In this document: positions 48,400 to 62,907 of the stretch, in pieces
Numbering within the stretch: the first letter of the stretch is position 1
Layout: every line of letters starts with the position of its first letter
From: Arthrobacter sp. Y81
GTDB taxonomy: Bacteria > Actinomycetota > Actinomycetes > Actinomycetales > Micrococcaceae
DNA length: 64,000 nucleotides
Assembly (NCBI RefSeq): GCF_002929335.1
Contig: NZ_PJIL01000001.1
Coordinates: 186,001 to 250,000, forward strand
Reading direction: 5' to 3'
The notes under the pieces: generated by a model
Databases searched by the model: none
What the model saw: the letters and a program-made list of their open reading frames with translations, nothing else
What the model was told of the DNA's origin: nothing
Program-made: the position numbers and the translations under genes

Positions 48400-48427
48400 C
48401 GGAGAAGGCCAGGCAACGGAGAAGGCC
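48398..48427 (+). repeat. 13-bp direct duplication at the SDH-like stop codon
   Basis: AACGGAGAAGGCC at 48398-48410 and 48415-48427 (period 17); the first copy begins within the TAA stop codon. Confidence 0.9.
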
Positions 48428-48445
48428 CGGTAACAGGGCAGCGGG

Positions 48446-49690
48446 CTAGGCGCCGGGCTGTACCGGATCCACCGAGATGGCCACCCGGTCCTCGCCGATC
48501 CTGGTGAGGACCAGGGTGGCTGTCTTTTTGCCTTTGGACCCCTTGCCGCCGTTTTTGCCCCCGGCGAGAAGCTGCTTGCGGAGTTCTTCCGGGGTGACCG
48601 ACGTGCCCCGCTTCTTGATGTCCAGCACGCCGATGTTGTGCTGCTTCACCCAGGCCTTGAGGGCCTTGACGTTGAAGGGCATGACCTCCAGGACCCGGTA
48701 GGCCCTGGCAAACGGCGTATCCACGAGTTCGGGCGCGCAGATGTAGGCGATGTGTTCGTCCAGGAGGTGGCCGCCGAGCCGGGCCGCGACGTCCGCCACG
48801 AGGCCGGCGCGGATAACGGCGCCGTCAGGTTCGTAGAGGTAGCCCTCCACCGGGCCCACGGGGGCGACGGGGCCGGCGTCGAACTCTTCTGCGCTGGTGA
48901 TCTCCGCGGCGCCTTGCGGGCCGAGGAGAAGCGCCGCCCGCCGGATGCCCGGCCGGCTGACCGCGTTGAACCACAAAGTCACCTCGGTGACGTCGCCGCC
49001 CACGGAAACCCACTGCGCCTCGCAGCCTGCCGGGACGGAATCATGCGGAATGCCCGGTCCCATCTTCACGCCCACTGCCCGTCCCGACCCTGCAAGGGAT
49101 TCCACGAAAGACAGCGGCGGGGAGAATTCCTCCGGATCCCAGATTCGCCGCGTCCCGGAACTGGAGGTGGTGCGGCGGGCCGGATCCAGCCAGACGCCGT
49201 CCACGCCGTCGAGGGGAACGGAGGTGGCATCGGAGTGAACCACGCTGGCGTGCGGGAAGGGAATCAGGTTCATGGTGGCGCAGGCGGCAGTGGTCTCGTC
49301 CATTTCCACGGCGGTGACCCGGATGTCCATCGAGGCCAGTGCCATGGAATCGGCACCGAGCCCGCAGCCGAGATCGGCCACATGTTCAATTCCGGCGGTC
49401 GCGAACCGTTCCGCGTGCCTGGCCGCGACGTTGAGTCGCGTGGCCTGCTCCAGCCCCGCCTGGGTGAAAATCATCTGGCGGGCAAATTCGCCGAACTTGG
49501 CTTCAGCCTTGGTCCGCAGCCGGGACTGGGTGAGGACCGCCGACACCAGGGCGGGGGAGTGGCCGGCCTTCCGGAGTGATTCATTGAGCCGGAACGCATC
49601 GTCCTCCCGGTACGGCCCCAGCGAGGCCAGCAGCTCCCAGCCTTCGCTGGTCAGGAGCGGGGCGATCAGGTCCTGCGGTGCGTCAGCCAT
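48446..49690 (-). CDS. Class I SAM methyltransferase with THUMP-like C-terminal domain
   Basis: 414 aa. Probable RNA methyltransferase. Helical N-terminal region, SAM-binding motif VADLGCGLGADSMALAS near residues 103-119, VTAVEMDETTAAC, and VWLDPARRT, the catalytic-type motif. The C-terminal part (from about residue 320) with AYRVLEVMPFNVKALKAWVKQHNIGVLDIKKRG matches the THUMP-like domain of actinobacterial methyltransferases. A Gly/Lys-rich loop (GGKNGGKGSKGKK) lies near the end. ATG at 49690, 7 nt after TAGGCT. Target unknown. Confidence 0.87.
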   Translation of the reverse strand: MADAPQDLIAPLLTSEGWELLASLGPYREDDAFRLNESLRKAGHSPALVSAVLTQSRLRTKAEAKFGEFARQMIFTQAGLEQATRLNVAARHAERFATAGIEHVADLGCGLGADSMALASMDIRVTAVEMDETTAACATMNLIPFPHASVVHSDATSVPLDGVDGVWLDPARRTTSSSGTRRIWDPEEFSPPLSFVESLAGSGRAVGVKMGPGIPHDSVPAGCEAQWVSVGGDVTEVTLWFNAVSRPGIRRAALLLGPQGAAEITSAEEFDAGPVAPVGPVEGYLYEPDGAVIRAGLVADVAARLGGHLLDEHIAYICAPELVDTPFARAYRVLEVMPFNVKALKAWVKQHNIGVLDIKKRGTSVTPEELRKQLLAGGKNGGKGSKGKKTATLVLTRIGEDRVAISVDPVQPGA

Positions 49691-49697
49691 GTCATCA

Positions 49698-49703
49698 AGC
49701 CTA
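49698..49703 (-). promoter_or_regulatory. -10 element for leaderless methyltransferase gene
   Basis: TAGGCT on the minus strand, 7 nt before the ATG at 49690. Confidence 0.5.
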
Positions 49704-49732
49704 ATCGAGGCGGCGGACACGCACGGTGCGGA

Positions 49733-49738
49733 TAGTGT
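49733..49738 (+). promoter_or_regulatory. -10 element for leaderless small membrane protein gene
   Basis: TAGTGT, 7 nt before the ATG at 49746. It lies back to back with the methyltransferase promoter. Confidence 0.55.
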
Positions 49739-49745
49739 GGGAAGC

Positions 49746-50132
49746 ATGGAAGACAGTGCAGGGCCGCAGCCGGAGAGTAATGACCACCAACACCAAACGG
49801 GCCTTGCGAAGTACGCCAGGCCGGCGCTGATCGCCGGTTCCGCCATCGCCGTAGTCTGCCTGGCGCTCCTGGTGATCATCTTCGTCCTGGATTCCTTCAA
49901 CGCGACCGTGTACTCGGTGGGCGGCAAGAACATCCAGGACGCCACCGACGAGGCGCGGCAAATCCGCGAGTCGTACACTGCCGTCCGCGCGGGCGGACTG
50001 GTGGTCCTGATTGCCTCGGTGGTCACGGCGCTCGCCGCCGCCGTCGTGCTTTACCGGAACCGCAACATTACGGGAGACGACGACACGGACGACGGCGACG
50101 ACGTCGACTTTGAGGACCTGGCAGGGCGCTAA
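49746..50132 (+). CDS. Small two-helix membrane protein, function unknown
   Basis: 128 aa. I do not recognise a family with certainty. It has a polar N-terminus, two membrane helices ([23 protein letters not shown] and [21 protein letters not shown]) separated by about 40 residues, and a highly acidic tail ([15 protein letters not shown]). Located between the divergent methyltransferase gene and groES. Leaderless start 7 nt after TAGTGT. Confidence 0.7.
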   Translation: MEDSAGPQPESNDHQHQTGLAKYARPALIAGSAIAVVCLALLVIIFVLDSFNATVYSVGGKNIQDATDEARQIRESYTAVRAGGLVVLIASVVTALAAAVVLYRNRNITGDDDTDDGDDVDFEDLAGR

Positions 50133-50153
50133 CCGTTCACCGGGGACGAAATT

Positions 50154-50180
50154 CTGGCACTCGCCTTGACCGAGTGCTAA
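50154..50180 (+). promoter_or_regulatory. CIRCE operator 1 (HrcA site)
   Basis: CTGGCACTC-N9-GAGTGCTAA. The right arm is perfect and the left arm has two mismatches from TTAGCACTC. The site overlaps the -35 of the groES promoter. Confidence 0.85.
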
Positions 50181-50195
50181 CCACTTACATAGAGT
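50166..50195 (+). promoter_or_regulatory. groES-groEL promoter
   Basis: TTGACC (50166-50171) and TAGAGT (50190-50195), 18 bp apart, lying between and within the two CIRCE operators. Confidence 0.6.
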
Positions 50196-50200
50196 CATCA

Positions 50201-50227
50201 TTAGCACTCTCCCTAGGAGGGTGCTAA
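50201..50227 (+). promoter_or_regulatory. CIRCE operator 2 (HrcA site)
   Basis: TTAGCACTC-N9-GGGTGCTAA, one mismatch from the consensus right arm. It would sit at or just after the transcription start, as expected for HrcA repression of groES. Confidence 0.92.
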
Positions 50228-50339
50228 CACATGGAGAACTGCCAGCCACGCTGCTGCCGGCACCGCGACGACGGTTTGCACGCCGAGGCGCAACAGTTTT
50301 CCAGTCCATGAATTTACTGACGTAGAAGGAGAGGTCCGA

Positions 50340-50633
50340 GTGTCGGTCTCTATTAAGCCTCTTGAGGATCGTATTGTTGTCCGCCCGCTCGAAGCCGAGC
50401 AGACCACGGCTTCCGGCCTGGTTATCCCGGACTCCGCGCAGGAGAAGCCGCAGGAAGGCGAAGTTGTCGCAGTAGGCCCCGGCCGCTTCGAGGACGGCAA
50501 CCGTGTTCCGGTCGACGTAGCCGTCGGCGACGTTGTTATCTACTCCAAGTACGGCGGAACCGAAGTCAAGACCGGCGGCACCGAGTACCTCGTGCTGTCC
50601 GCCCGCGACGTTCTGGCGATCGTCGTAAAGTAA
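50340..50633 (+). CDS. groES: Co-chaperonin GroES
   Basis: 97 aa. Heptameric lid of the GroEL chamber. [45 protein letters not shown] and [11 protein letters not shown] are typical, including the mobile loop. GTG start with AAGGAGAGG upstream. Regulated by two CIRCE operators, so HrcA heat-shock control is expected. groEL follows after 85 bp. Confidence 0.97.
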   Translation: MSVSIKPLEDRIVVRPLEAEQTTASGLVIPDSAQEKPQEGEVVAVGPGRFEDGNRVPVDVAVGDVVIYSKYGGTEVKTGGTEYLVLSARDVLAIVVK

Positions 50634-50706
50634 CTCTTGGACCCCCGCGCCGCCGATCCGTCTGATGCATGTCTGACAGATCAGCTGCGCGGGGTTTCTG
50701 TCTTGA

Positions 50707-52329
<1,623 letters not shown>

Positions 52330-52346
52330 CTAGTAGCCAACTCGGC

Positions 52347-52380
52347 AAAAGCCGGTCCGGCCTCCGCCGGGCCGGCTTTT
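52347..52380 (+). terminator. groEL terminator
   Basis: A 15-bp stem (AAAAGCCGGTCCGGC paired with GCCGGGCCGGCTTTT, one G-T pair), loop CTCC, followed by T residues; 17 bp after the stop codon. Confidence 0.9.
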
Positions 52381-52512
52381 TCGTGCCCTCTTGACCGCTG
52401 TTCCCGGCCCCTTTGCAGTAGCTTGTGCCCCCGGCAGGCCCGGCGTACCGTGGCGCTTAGAGATGGGACGCGGACCGCGCCGGCGGGGCCGGCGGATCCG
52501 CGGGGAGGCATC

Positions 52513-54153
52513 ATGGCAACATCAGAAGCCGGCCTTGACCGGGGCCGATCCGCCTTCGAAGAGCATCGCTGGACCGAGGCCTTCGAACACTTCCTGGACG
52601 CCGACCAGCGGGGAGGGCTACCTGCTCCCGACCTGGAGCGCCTGGCAACAGTGGAAATCCTGACGGGCAAGTCCGCCATGGGAATTGACACCCTCACCCG
52701 CGCGCACGAGGAGTACCTCGTCGTCGGCGATGTTGCCAGCGCGGCACGCTGCGCCGGGTGGACCGGCATACATCTCATGAACACGGGTCAGATGGCCCGC
52801 AGTTCGGGCTGGTTTGCCCGTGCCGGGCGGCTTGTGGCTGAGCTGGACGAGCCCTGCGCAGTGGAGGGCCTGCTGATGGTTCCCGCGGCACTGGGCATGC
52901 TGTACGGCGGCAACCCCGAAGGTGCCCGCGGCCTTTTCGCGGACGCCCTTGCCATCGGGGAAAGGTTCCAGGACAGGGATCTCATCTCACTCTCGCTGCT
53001 GGGTACAGGCCAGGCCAGCCTCATGCTCGGCGACACCAACACCGGCCTCGGGCTTTTTGATGAGGTGATGGTTGCGGTAACCGCTGGGGAGCTTTCGCCG
53101 GTCCCCTCGGGCATCATCTACTGCGCCGTGATCGGCAACTCTCACTTGGCCTTCGACCTGCGCCGCGCCCTGGAGTGGACAGCGGCGCTGGACCGTTGGT
53201 GCGGCGGACGGCCGGACATGGTCCTGTACAGCGGCCAGTGCCAGGCACACCGTGCCGAACTGTACCGGCTGCATGGGGCCTGGGATGACGCCATCAGCGC
53301 CGCTAAGAACGCGCAGGGCCTGTCCGCCGCCGGGGACTACCAGGCCCTCTACGGCGGCTACTACCAACAGGGCGAAGTGGAACGGCTGAGGGGTGAGTTC
53401 GCAGCGGCCGAGGAATGCTTCCGGCAGGCCGCGCGCAGCGGTTATGAGCCCCAGCCGGGACTCGCGCTGCTGAAGCTGGCCCGTGGAGACACCCCCGCCG
53501 CGCAGACCCTCATCCGCAGGGCAGCCGACGCCGCCGACCTCGCCACGCGCCGCCACCTGTTGCCGGCGCTCGTCGAAATCGAGCTTGCCGCGGGCGACGC
53601 GGCCGCTGCCCGGAGGTCCGCCGACGAACTGGCCTCTGTGGCGCAGGACTCCGCGATGCCCATGCTGCAGGCTGCCTCGTGCCAGGCCGGCGGCGCCGTC
53701 CTCCTTGCCGAAGGAGAACCCGCCCGGGCCCAGCCGGTCCTGCGGCGGGCGTGGACGCTCTGGCGGGAACTGGATGTTCCGTTCGAGGCAGCACGCTGCC
53801 GCACCCTCGTGGGCCTGGCGTGCCGCGCATCAGGCGACGACGATTCGGCGGAGATGGACTTCGAGGCGGCCCATGCCGAGTTCCTTGCCCTCGGCGCAGC
53901 CCCGGCGTCTGCCTGGGCCGCCTCGCTCCAGCAGGCGCGGGCGCAGGACAAGCACGCCGGACCCCTCACGCCGCGGGAGCTCGAAGTCCTCCGGCTCGTT
54001 GCGGCCGGAATGGCCAACCGTGTGATCGCCGGCGAGCTCTACCTGAGTGAAAAGACTGTTGCCCGCCACATCAGCAACATCTTCCTCAAACTTGGGCTGC
54101 AGTCCAGGGTTGCCGCCACCAGGTACGCCTACGACCACGGGCTCACGGGGTGA
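52513..54153 (+). CDS. LuxR-type regulator with TPR-like sensor region
   Basis: 546 aa. Residues 1-470 are helical repeats of TPR character (SLLGTGQASLMLGDTNTGLGLFDEV, AAARRSADELASVAQDSA). There is no Walker A, so it is not a full MalT/LAL ATPase. The C-terminal LuxR HTH is clear: PLTPRELEVLRLVAAGMANRVIAGELYLSEKTVARHISNIFLKLGLQSR. ATG start with GGGGAGG upstream. It precedes SemiSWEET-like and CzcO-like genes on the same strand and may control them. Signal unknown. Confidence 0.88.
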   Translation: MATSEAGLDRGRSAFEEHRWTEAFEHFLDADQRGGLPAPDLERLATVEILTGKSAMGIDTLTRAHEEYLVVGDVASAARCAGWTGIHLMNTGQMARSSGWFARAGRLVAELDEPCAVEGLLMVPAALGMLYGGNPEGARGLFADALAIGERFQDRDLISLSLLGTGQASLMLGDTNTGLGLFDEVMVAVTAGELSPVPSGIIYCAVIGNSHLAFDLRRALEWTAALDRWCGGRPDMVLYSGQCQAHRAELYRLHGAWDDAISAAKNAQGLSAAGDYQALYGGYYQQGEVERLRGEFAAAEECFRQAARSGYEPQPGLALLKLARGDTPAAQTLIRRAADAADLATRRHLLPALVEIELAAGDAAAARRSADELASVAQDSAMPMLQAASCQAGGAVLLAEGEPARAQPVLRRAWTLWRELDVPFEAARCRTLVGLACRASGDDDSAEMDFEAAHAEFLALGAAPASAWAASLQQARAQDKHAGPLTPRELEVLRLVAAGMANRVIAGELYLSEKTVARHISNIFLKLGLQSRVAATRYAYDHGLTG

Positions 54154-54234
54154 GCCGCGGGCTGCATACAACTACCCAGCCGGACCCGGGCAAGATGCAT
54201 AATTCTGCCGACGCGGAGCGCGGGGACGCGGACC

Positions 54235-54240
54235 TACTGT
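54235..54240 (+). promoter_or_regulatory. -10 element for SemiSWEET-like gene
   Basis: TACTGT, 6 nt before the ATG at 54247; suggests a leaderless transcript separate from the upstream regulator gene. Confidence 0.45.
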
Positions 54241-54246
54241 CGAACT

Positions 54247-54558
54247 ATGAACCTTCCCGTCCTGGCCGGCACGTTCTCGACCGTGCTGTTCGCCCTTGGA
54301 ATGTTGCCGATGCTCCTCAAGGCGGCGCGGACCAAGGACCTGGCGTCGTACAGCCTCAGCAACCTGGTCCTGAGCAATGTGGCCAACGCTGTCCATTCTG
54401 TCTACGTGTTCCACCTGCCGGCCGGGCCGATCTGGCTGCTCCACGCGGTATACGTAGTGGCATCCGCACTGATGCTCGTGTGGTGGCTGCGCTACAGGAA
54501 CGAGCGGCCCGGTCCTGGTGGCGGGCGGCCGGGAATCGGCGGGGCGCCCGGCAACTGA
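54247..54558 (+). CDS. SemiSWEET/PQ-loop-like small membrane protein
   Basis: 103 aa. Three hydrophobic helices in the arrangement of a single PQ-loop/SemiSWEET unit. The first is VLAGTFSTVLFALGMLPMLLKAARTKDLASYSLSNLVLSN, where the usual P-Q pair is P-M and KTKS/SSYS-like residues follow. Then come VHSVYVFHLP and LLHAVYVVASALMLVWWL. SemiSWEETs transport sugars as dimers; substrate here is unknown. A Gly/Pro-rich tail follows. An overlapping frame starting at 54150 lacks these features. Confidence 0.75.
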   Translation: MNLPVLAGTFSTVLFALGMLPMLLKAARTKDLASYSLSNLVLSNVANAVHSVYVFHLPAGPIWLLHAVYVVASALMLVWWLRYRNERPGPGGGRPGIGGAPGN

Positions 54559-54608
54559 CGGGACGGTTCATCGAATGAATCCGCAGCGCCTGAACAGGAG
54601 GCACCACA

Positions 54609-55700
54609 ATGAACAACAGGAACGACGACGGCGGGGCACGCGAGGTACTCGACACCCTCGTCATCGGAGGGGGACAGGCCGGCCTTGCCATGGGGCACTA
54701 CCTCAAGCGCCAGGACCGGAGATTCCTGATCCTGGACGCGAATCCGCGCATAGGCGACGCCTGGCGGCAGCGCTGGGACACCCTGAGGCTGTTCACACCG
54801 GCGAAGTACGACGGCCTGCCCGGTTTGCCGTTTCCGGGCGACCGGCTGTCCTTCCCAACCAAGGACGAGCTCGCGGACTACCTTGAAGCCTACGCCGCCA
54901 CTTTTGACCTCCCGGTCCGTAGCGGCATCCGGGTCGAGAGGCTCTGGCGCGAACAGGGACGGTACGTGGCGGCCTCGGACGGCCGCCGGTGGGAAGCCAG
55001 CAACGTCGTTGTGGCCACCGGCTGCACCCAGGCGCCAAGGCTGCCGGACTTTGCGGCAGAGCTTGCGCCGTCCATAAATCAACTGCACTCCAGCGAATAC
55101 CGGAACCCGGGCCAGCTCCAGGACGGCCGTGTCCTCATTGTGGGGCTGGGAAACTCGGGAGCGGAAATTGCCCTTGAAGTCAGCCGGACGCACCCCACGG
55201 TGATCGCGGGCAAGCCGGGCGGCGAGCTGCCGGTGCGGCACGGACGGGCCGCGGCGCGCTTCGCCCTCCCCGTGGTGCGTTTCCTCGGGCTCCATGTGCT
55301 CACCCTTGACACTCCGATTGGCCGTAAGGCTGCACCGCACAAGCTGTCCCATGCCGACCCCCTGATCAGGACCAAGAGCAAAGACCTGGCTGCTGCCGGC
55401 GTCGAGTTCGTCCCGAGGGTCACCGGTGTGAAGGACGGACAGCCCGTTGTGGCAGGCAGCCCCCTTGATGATGTGTCCAACGTGATCTGGTGCACCGGTT
55501 ATCGTGAGTCGTTCGACTGGATCGAACCGCGGGTGTTCGACGGCGGCGGGCGGCCCAGGCAGCACCGCGGCGTGGCGACCGACGTGCCCGGGCTGTTCTT
55601 CCTGGGCGAGGAATTCATGTACGCCGCGGCTTCGGCTACCCTCCCCGGTTCATGCCGGGACGCCCGATACCTGGCCGGGAAGATCCCGGCCGCCGGCTAG
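54609..55700 (+). CDS. CzcO-like FAD/NAD(P)-dependent oxidoreductase
   Basis: 363 aa. Flavoprotein monooxygenase-like enzyme. FAD-binding VIGGGQAGLAMGHYL near residue 18, substrate-region WRQRWDTLRLFTPAKYDGLPG, NAD(P)-binding VLIVGLGNSGAEIALEV near residue 176, and VIWCTGYRESFDWI. Similar proteins are annotated CzcO but a metal-resistance role is not proven. ATG with AGGAGG upstream. Its end overlaps the convergent DUF389 gene by 4 bp. Confidence 0.87.
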   Translation: MNNRNDDGGAREVLDTLVIGGGQAGLAMGHYLKRQDRRFLILDANPRIGDAWRQRWDTLRLFTPAKYDGLPGLPFPGDRLSFPTKDELADYLEAYAATFDLPVRSGIRVERLWREQGRYVAASDGRRWEASNVVVATGCTQAPRLPDFAAELAPSINQLHSSEYRNPGQLQDGRVLIVGLGNSGAEIALEVSRTHPTVIAGKPGGELPVRHGRAAARFALPVVRFLGLHVLTLDTPIGRKAAPHKLSHADPLIRTKSKDLAAAGVEFVPRVTGVKDGQPVVAGSPLDDVSNVIWCTGYRESFDWIEPRVFDGGGRPRQHRGVATDVPGLFFLGEEFMYAAASATLPGSCRDARYLAGKIPAAG

Positions 55701-56665
55701 CCCCGGGCACGCAGCGCCTGGTTCCTCAGCCGCCGGGCCATGTTCTCGGGCAGCCGCCTGGTGATCATGCGATAGAAAACCAGGACGGCCAGAGCCGAAG
55801 CCACGATTCCCACGAGGTTCAGCAGCAGCTGAACCGCCGATCCTGCCGCTTTCTGGTATTCGCCCAGGACGAGCGCAACTGCCACGAAGCCTGCAGCGGG
55901 AACGGTGGTCACGGAAATGAAGACCCCGATCAGGGCGGCCGAGCGGCGGCTGATCAGCGAGAGCATCCCGGCGGCGCCGGCCAGTACGGCAACGATCAGC
56001 GAGTAGGGGCCGGGATGGTAGATGAACTCGACGGCGGACCCGGTGTCGAGGGCATTGGCGGGAAAGAGCCCCAGCGGCACCGAAAGCCAGGCGCTGAGGG
56101 CAGCCAGGAGCATGGCTACCGGGAAGCCGACGCCCAACGCCAGGGCGGCACTCCGACCCAGCTTCCATTTGCGCTGGGCCAGCGCGACGGCCAGGGCTGC
56201 GAGCGGCCCGAACTCCGGCCCGACCGCCATGGCCCCGACAATGGCGATGGTCGAATTTGTGACGATGCCGATGGCGGCCAGCTGGGTTGCCAGGACAAGG
56301 AACGCCAAGTAGCTCCACGTGAGGCGCGCATCCTCGCCCGTCTGGCGGGTCACCTCGTCCCAGATCACGGCGTCGGCCCCGTCGCCGGGTGCCGCGGCTT
56401 CGGCCTGGTCGGCACGCCGGGAGAGCACCAGCTCCGGCATGGAGATGGAAATGGAACCCATCTCCTGCACCTTCAGGACATGCAGCTTTTCGAGCAGCTC
56501 CTCCACCGATTCCCTGGCGACGTGGACCACCACCACATCGCCGGGCGGCCGGATGGACGCACCTTTTTGGACGGCCACTTCCGCCGTCCCGGTTTGTTGT
56601 GTGCAGCTTTCCACCACAAGGTCTGAGAGCTCCGCGGGTATGCAGATGCGCACCTGAACGATCAC
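55697..56665 (-). CDS. DUF389 (TIGR00341-type) membrane protein
   Basis: 322 aa. N-terminal ferredoxin-like domain (residues 1-95), then six or more membrane helices, with NSTIAIVGAMAVGPEFGPLAALAVAL, the conserved DUF389 core. Function unknown in this family. The GTG at 56665 was chosen because GAGGAG lies 8 nt upstream; a GTG three codons earlier (56674) would sit directly against that sequence. Convergent with the CzcO-like gene. Confidence 0.85.
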   Translation of the reverse strand: MIVQVRICIPAELSDLVVESCTQQTGTAEVAVQKGASIRPPGDVVVVHVARESVEELLEKLHVLKVQEMGSISISMPELVLSRRADQAEAAAPGDGADAVIWDEVTRQTGEDARLTWSYLAFLVLATQLAAIGIVTNSTIAIVGAMAVGPEFGPLAALAVALAQRKWKLGRSAALALGVGFPVAMLLAALSAWLSVPLGLFPANALDTGSAVEFIYHPGPYSLIVAVLAGAAGMLSLISRRSAALIGVFISVTTVPAAGFVAVALVLGEYQKAAGSAVQLLLNLVGIVASALAVLVFYRMITRRLPENMARRLRNQALRARG

Positions 56666-56877
56666 GTTGGCCACTCCTCAGTGTCTGCCGGCTTCACGGT
56701 CCGGCCTCGCACCAGCCTAGTTTCCGGACCGGCCGACGGCCGTAGCGCTGCTCTGGAAACTCCCAGCTTGCAGTGACTTAATGGGAGGCGGGGCTCCTTC
56801 GCTGCGCCGCCGATTGGCGATGAACATTACGATTCGGTAACATGGATGCTTTGTCTATCCGCTTGAGGGGTTTTTCT

Positions 56878-58949
56878 ATGTCTGTAGCGAGAGCCCTAGC
56901 CTCGCCGCGCCGCAATGGCGCCGGCGTTGAGCCGAACCGAAAATCAAAGTTCCGGCCCGAAATCCAGGGACTACGTTCCCTGGCCGTACTGATGGTGGTC
57001 AGCTACCACGTCTGGTTTGGGCGGGTGTCGGGCGGCGTTGATGTGTTCCTGCTCATCTCTGCCTTCCTCATGACGCTGCAGTTCGTAGGCAAGTACGAGC
57101 AGGGCCGGCCGATGGCCTTGATCAAGCACTGGCTGCACCTTTTCCGGCGTCTTTTGCCGGCGGCCGTCACGGCCATAACCGCCACCTTGGCGGCGAGCTA
57201 CGTTCTCCTGCCGCGCACCCGCTGGCTGGACATCGTGGACCAGGCCTGGGCGTCCCTCTTCTATTATGAAAACGCATTGCTCCAGGCGCGTGCCGTCGAC
57301 TACTACGCGACCGACCACAGCCTGGCCAGCCCATTCCAGCATTTCTGGTCCCTGTCCATCCAGGGGCAGGTCTTCATTCTTTGGCCGCTGGCGTTTGCCG
57401 GCGCCGCACTCCTCGCCACACGGTTCCGGCTGCACTACCGCATCCTGCTCTGCTACATCTTCGCCGGGGTCTTCCTGGTGTCCCTCACTTACTCGATCGT
57501 CTTCACCATCACCAACCAGGCGCAGGCCTACTTCGACACCGGTGCGCGCCTGTGGGAATTCGCGCTCGGCACCCTCGTGGCGCTGATTCTGCCCGGCCTT
57601 CGCATTCCCCGGACGGGACGCATCATCCTGGGCTGGGTGGGCATTCTGGCCATGCTCAGCTGCGGAATCCTGCTCAATGTCCAGGCGGCCTTCCCTGGCG
57701 TTGCCGCGCTCTGGCCAACGCTCGCGGCGGCCAGCGTTATCGCAGCGGGACAAACCGGAAGCCGGTTCGGTGTGGACAGGATCCTGAGCACCGGCCCGCT
57801 TGTCCGGCTTGGGGACAACTCCTATGCGCTGTACCTGTGGCATTGGCCCGTCCTGGTCATCGCCCTCGCCGCAACGGGCCGCGACCACGCCGGACCCCTC
57901 TCCGGTGCCGTCATCATCGTCGTGTCGATGGGGCTGGCGTACCTCACCACCCGCTTTGTCGAGAAGCCGTGGCGCGAGTGGAAATGGCCCGAGGTCAACC
58001 GCCGACGCGCAACTGTCTCTGTGGCCGCGTGCGTGCTCATCGTTGTGGTCCCCCTGACCGGAGTCCAGATGCAGCAGCATTTCGCGGCCGAGGCGGCGCA
58101 GGCCGCTGCCCAGCGGAACAACCCGGGCGCGCAGGCGCTGCTCCCCGGATTTATTGACAAGAGTGACAGCGACGCCGCGATACTGCCGGCCGCGGAGCAG
58201 CTGCCCGTGGACTGGGCAACTCTCTCCGGCCCCTGCACGGGTGCGCTGGAGCCTGCCGACGATGCAGTCCGGAACACATGCAGCCAAAGCCGGGAGTCCG
58301 ACGACTCGTCGAAATCCGTTCTGGTGCTGGGCGATTCGCACGCGCAGCAGTGGCTCGCCGCCATCGCAGCCGTCGGGGAACAAAAAGATTGGACCGTCTA
58401 CGCGATGCTCAAGGGCGGATGCCAGGTCCAGCCATCGACAGATGAATTCCGTGCAACTAACCCGGACTGCGCCACCTACAACGATGCGGTGCAGGAGCAG
58501 ATTGCCAAGAACCCTCCCGACGCCATCATGCTGGTCGGAACCGCAGCGGCGCCTTCGTCCCCTGCCGAAGTCCTCACCCCCGGGCTCGAGGAACTGGCCA
58601 CAACATGGACGGGCCAAGGTATCGACGTTGTTGCCATCCGGGACAATCCACGGTTCGACTTCAACATGGCCGACTGCGTGGTGACGAAAGGCAAAGACAG
58701 CCCGGATTGCCGGCCGGCCCAGGCCAACCTGCTGGCCACCGAGAGTCCGTTTGCACCACTGGAGGGAAAAGTCCGCGGCATGACCTTTATGGACATGACC
58801 GACCTGATCTGTGACGGCACCAATTGCCCGGGAGTCGTCGGAAACACCTTTGTCTATTTGGACAACAATCACCTCAGCCGCACGTACGTCGCCAGCATGT
58901 CATCCGCATTCGGGGATCGGCTGTTGGCGGCAACCGGCTGGAAGGAACA

Positions 58950-58953
<4 letters not shown>
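56878..58953 (+). CDS. OafA-like acyltransferase with C-terminal SGNH domain, copy 1
   Basis: 691 aa. Integral-membrane acyltransferase family 3 (about residues 20-400, around ten helices): FRPEIQGLRSLAVLMVVSYHVWFGRVSGGVDVFLLISAFL, FWSLSIQGQVFILWP, GDNSYALYLWHWP and RFVEKPWREW. An extracytoplasmic SGNH esterase/transferase domain follows, with GDSHAQQW near residue 486 and the DxxH-type triad in LDNNHLSRTY near 661. Such proteins O-acetylate cell-wall or surface glycans. I chose ATG 56878 because GAGGGG lies 8 nt upstream; ATG 56842 is an alternative. Confidence 0.9.
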
Positions 58954-62794
<3,841 letters not shown>

Positions 62795-62819
62795 GCCGAC
62801 CGGCCTCGCCCGACTGTTG

Positions 62820-62847
62820 AGGAGGTGGGGAGTTCTCCCCACCTCCT
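62820..62847 (+). terminator. guaB terminator
   Basis: A perfect 12-bp stem (AGGAGGTGGGGA / TCCCCACCTCCT) with loop GTTC, followed by TTTG; 25 bp after the stop codon. Confidence 0.9.
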
Positions 62848-62867
62848 TTTGCGTCCCGCCCATGTAC

Positions 62868-62894
62868 ATTCGATGGAGTAACACTCGATCGAAT
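62868..62894. promoter_or_regulatory. Inverted repeat ATTCGAT/ATCGAAT upstream of the last gene
   Basis: Seven-bp arms separated by 13 bp (62868-62874, 62888-62894), ending 13 bp before the ATG at 62908. Possible operator; regulator unknown. Confidence 0.35.
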
Positions 62895-62907
62895 ATGGGG
62901 GAACGGC

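Noticed and set aside
54150..54578. Plus-strand open frame overlapping the SemiSWEET-like gene
   Set aside because: Product is Arg/Pro/Gly-rich without structure. The overlapping frame at 54247 gives three membrane helices and a good -10 box.
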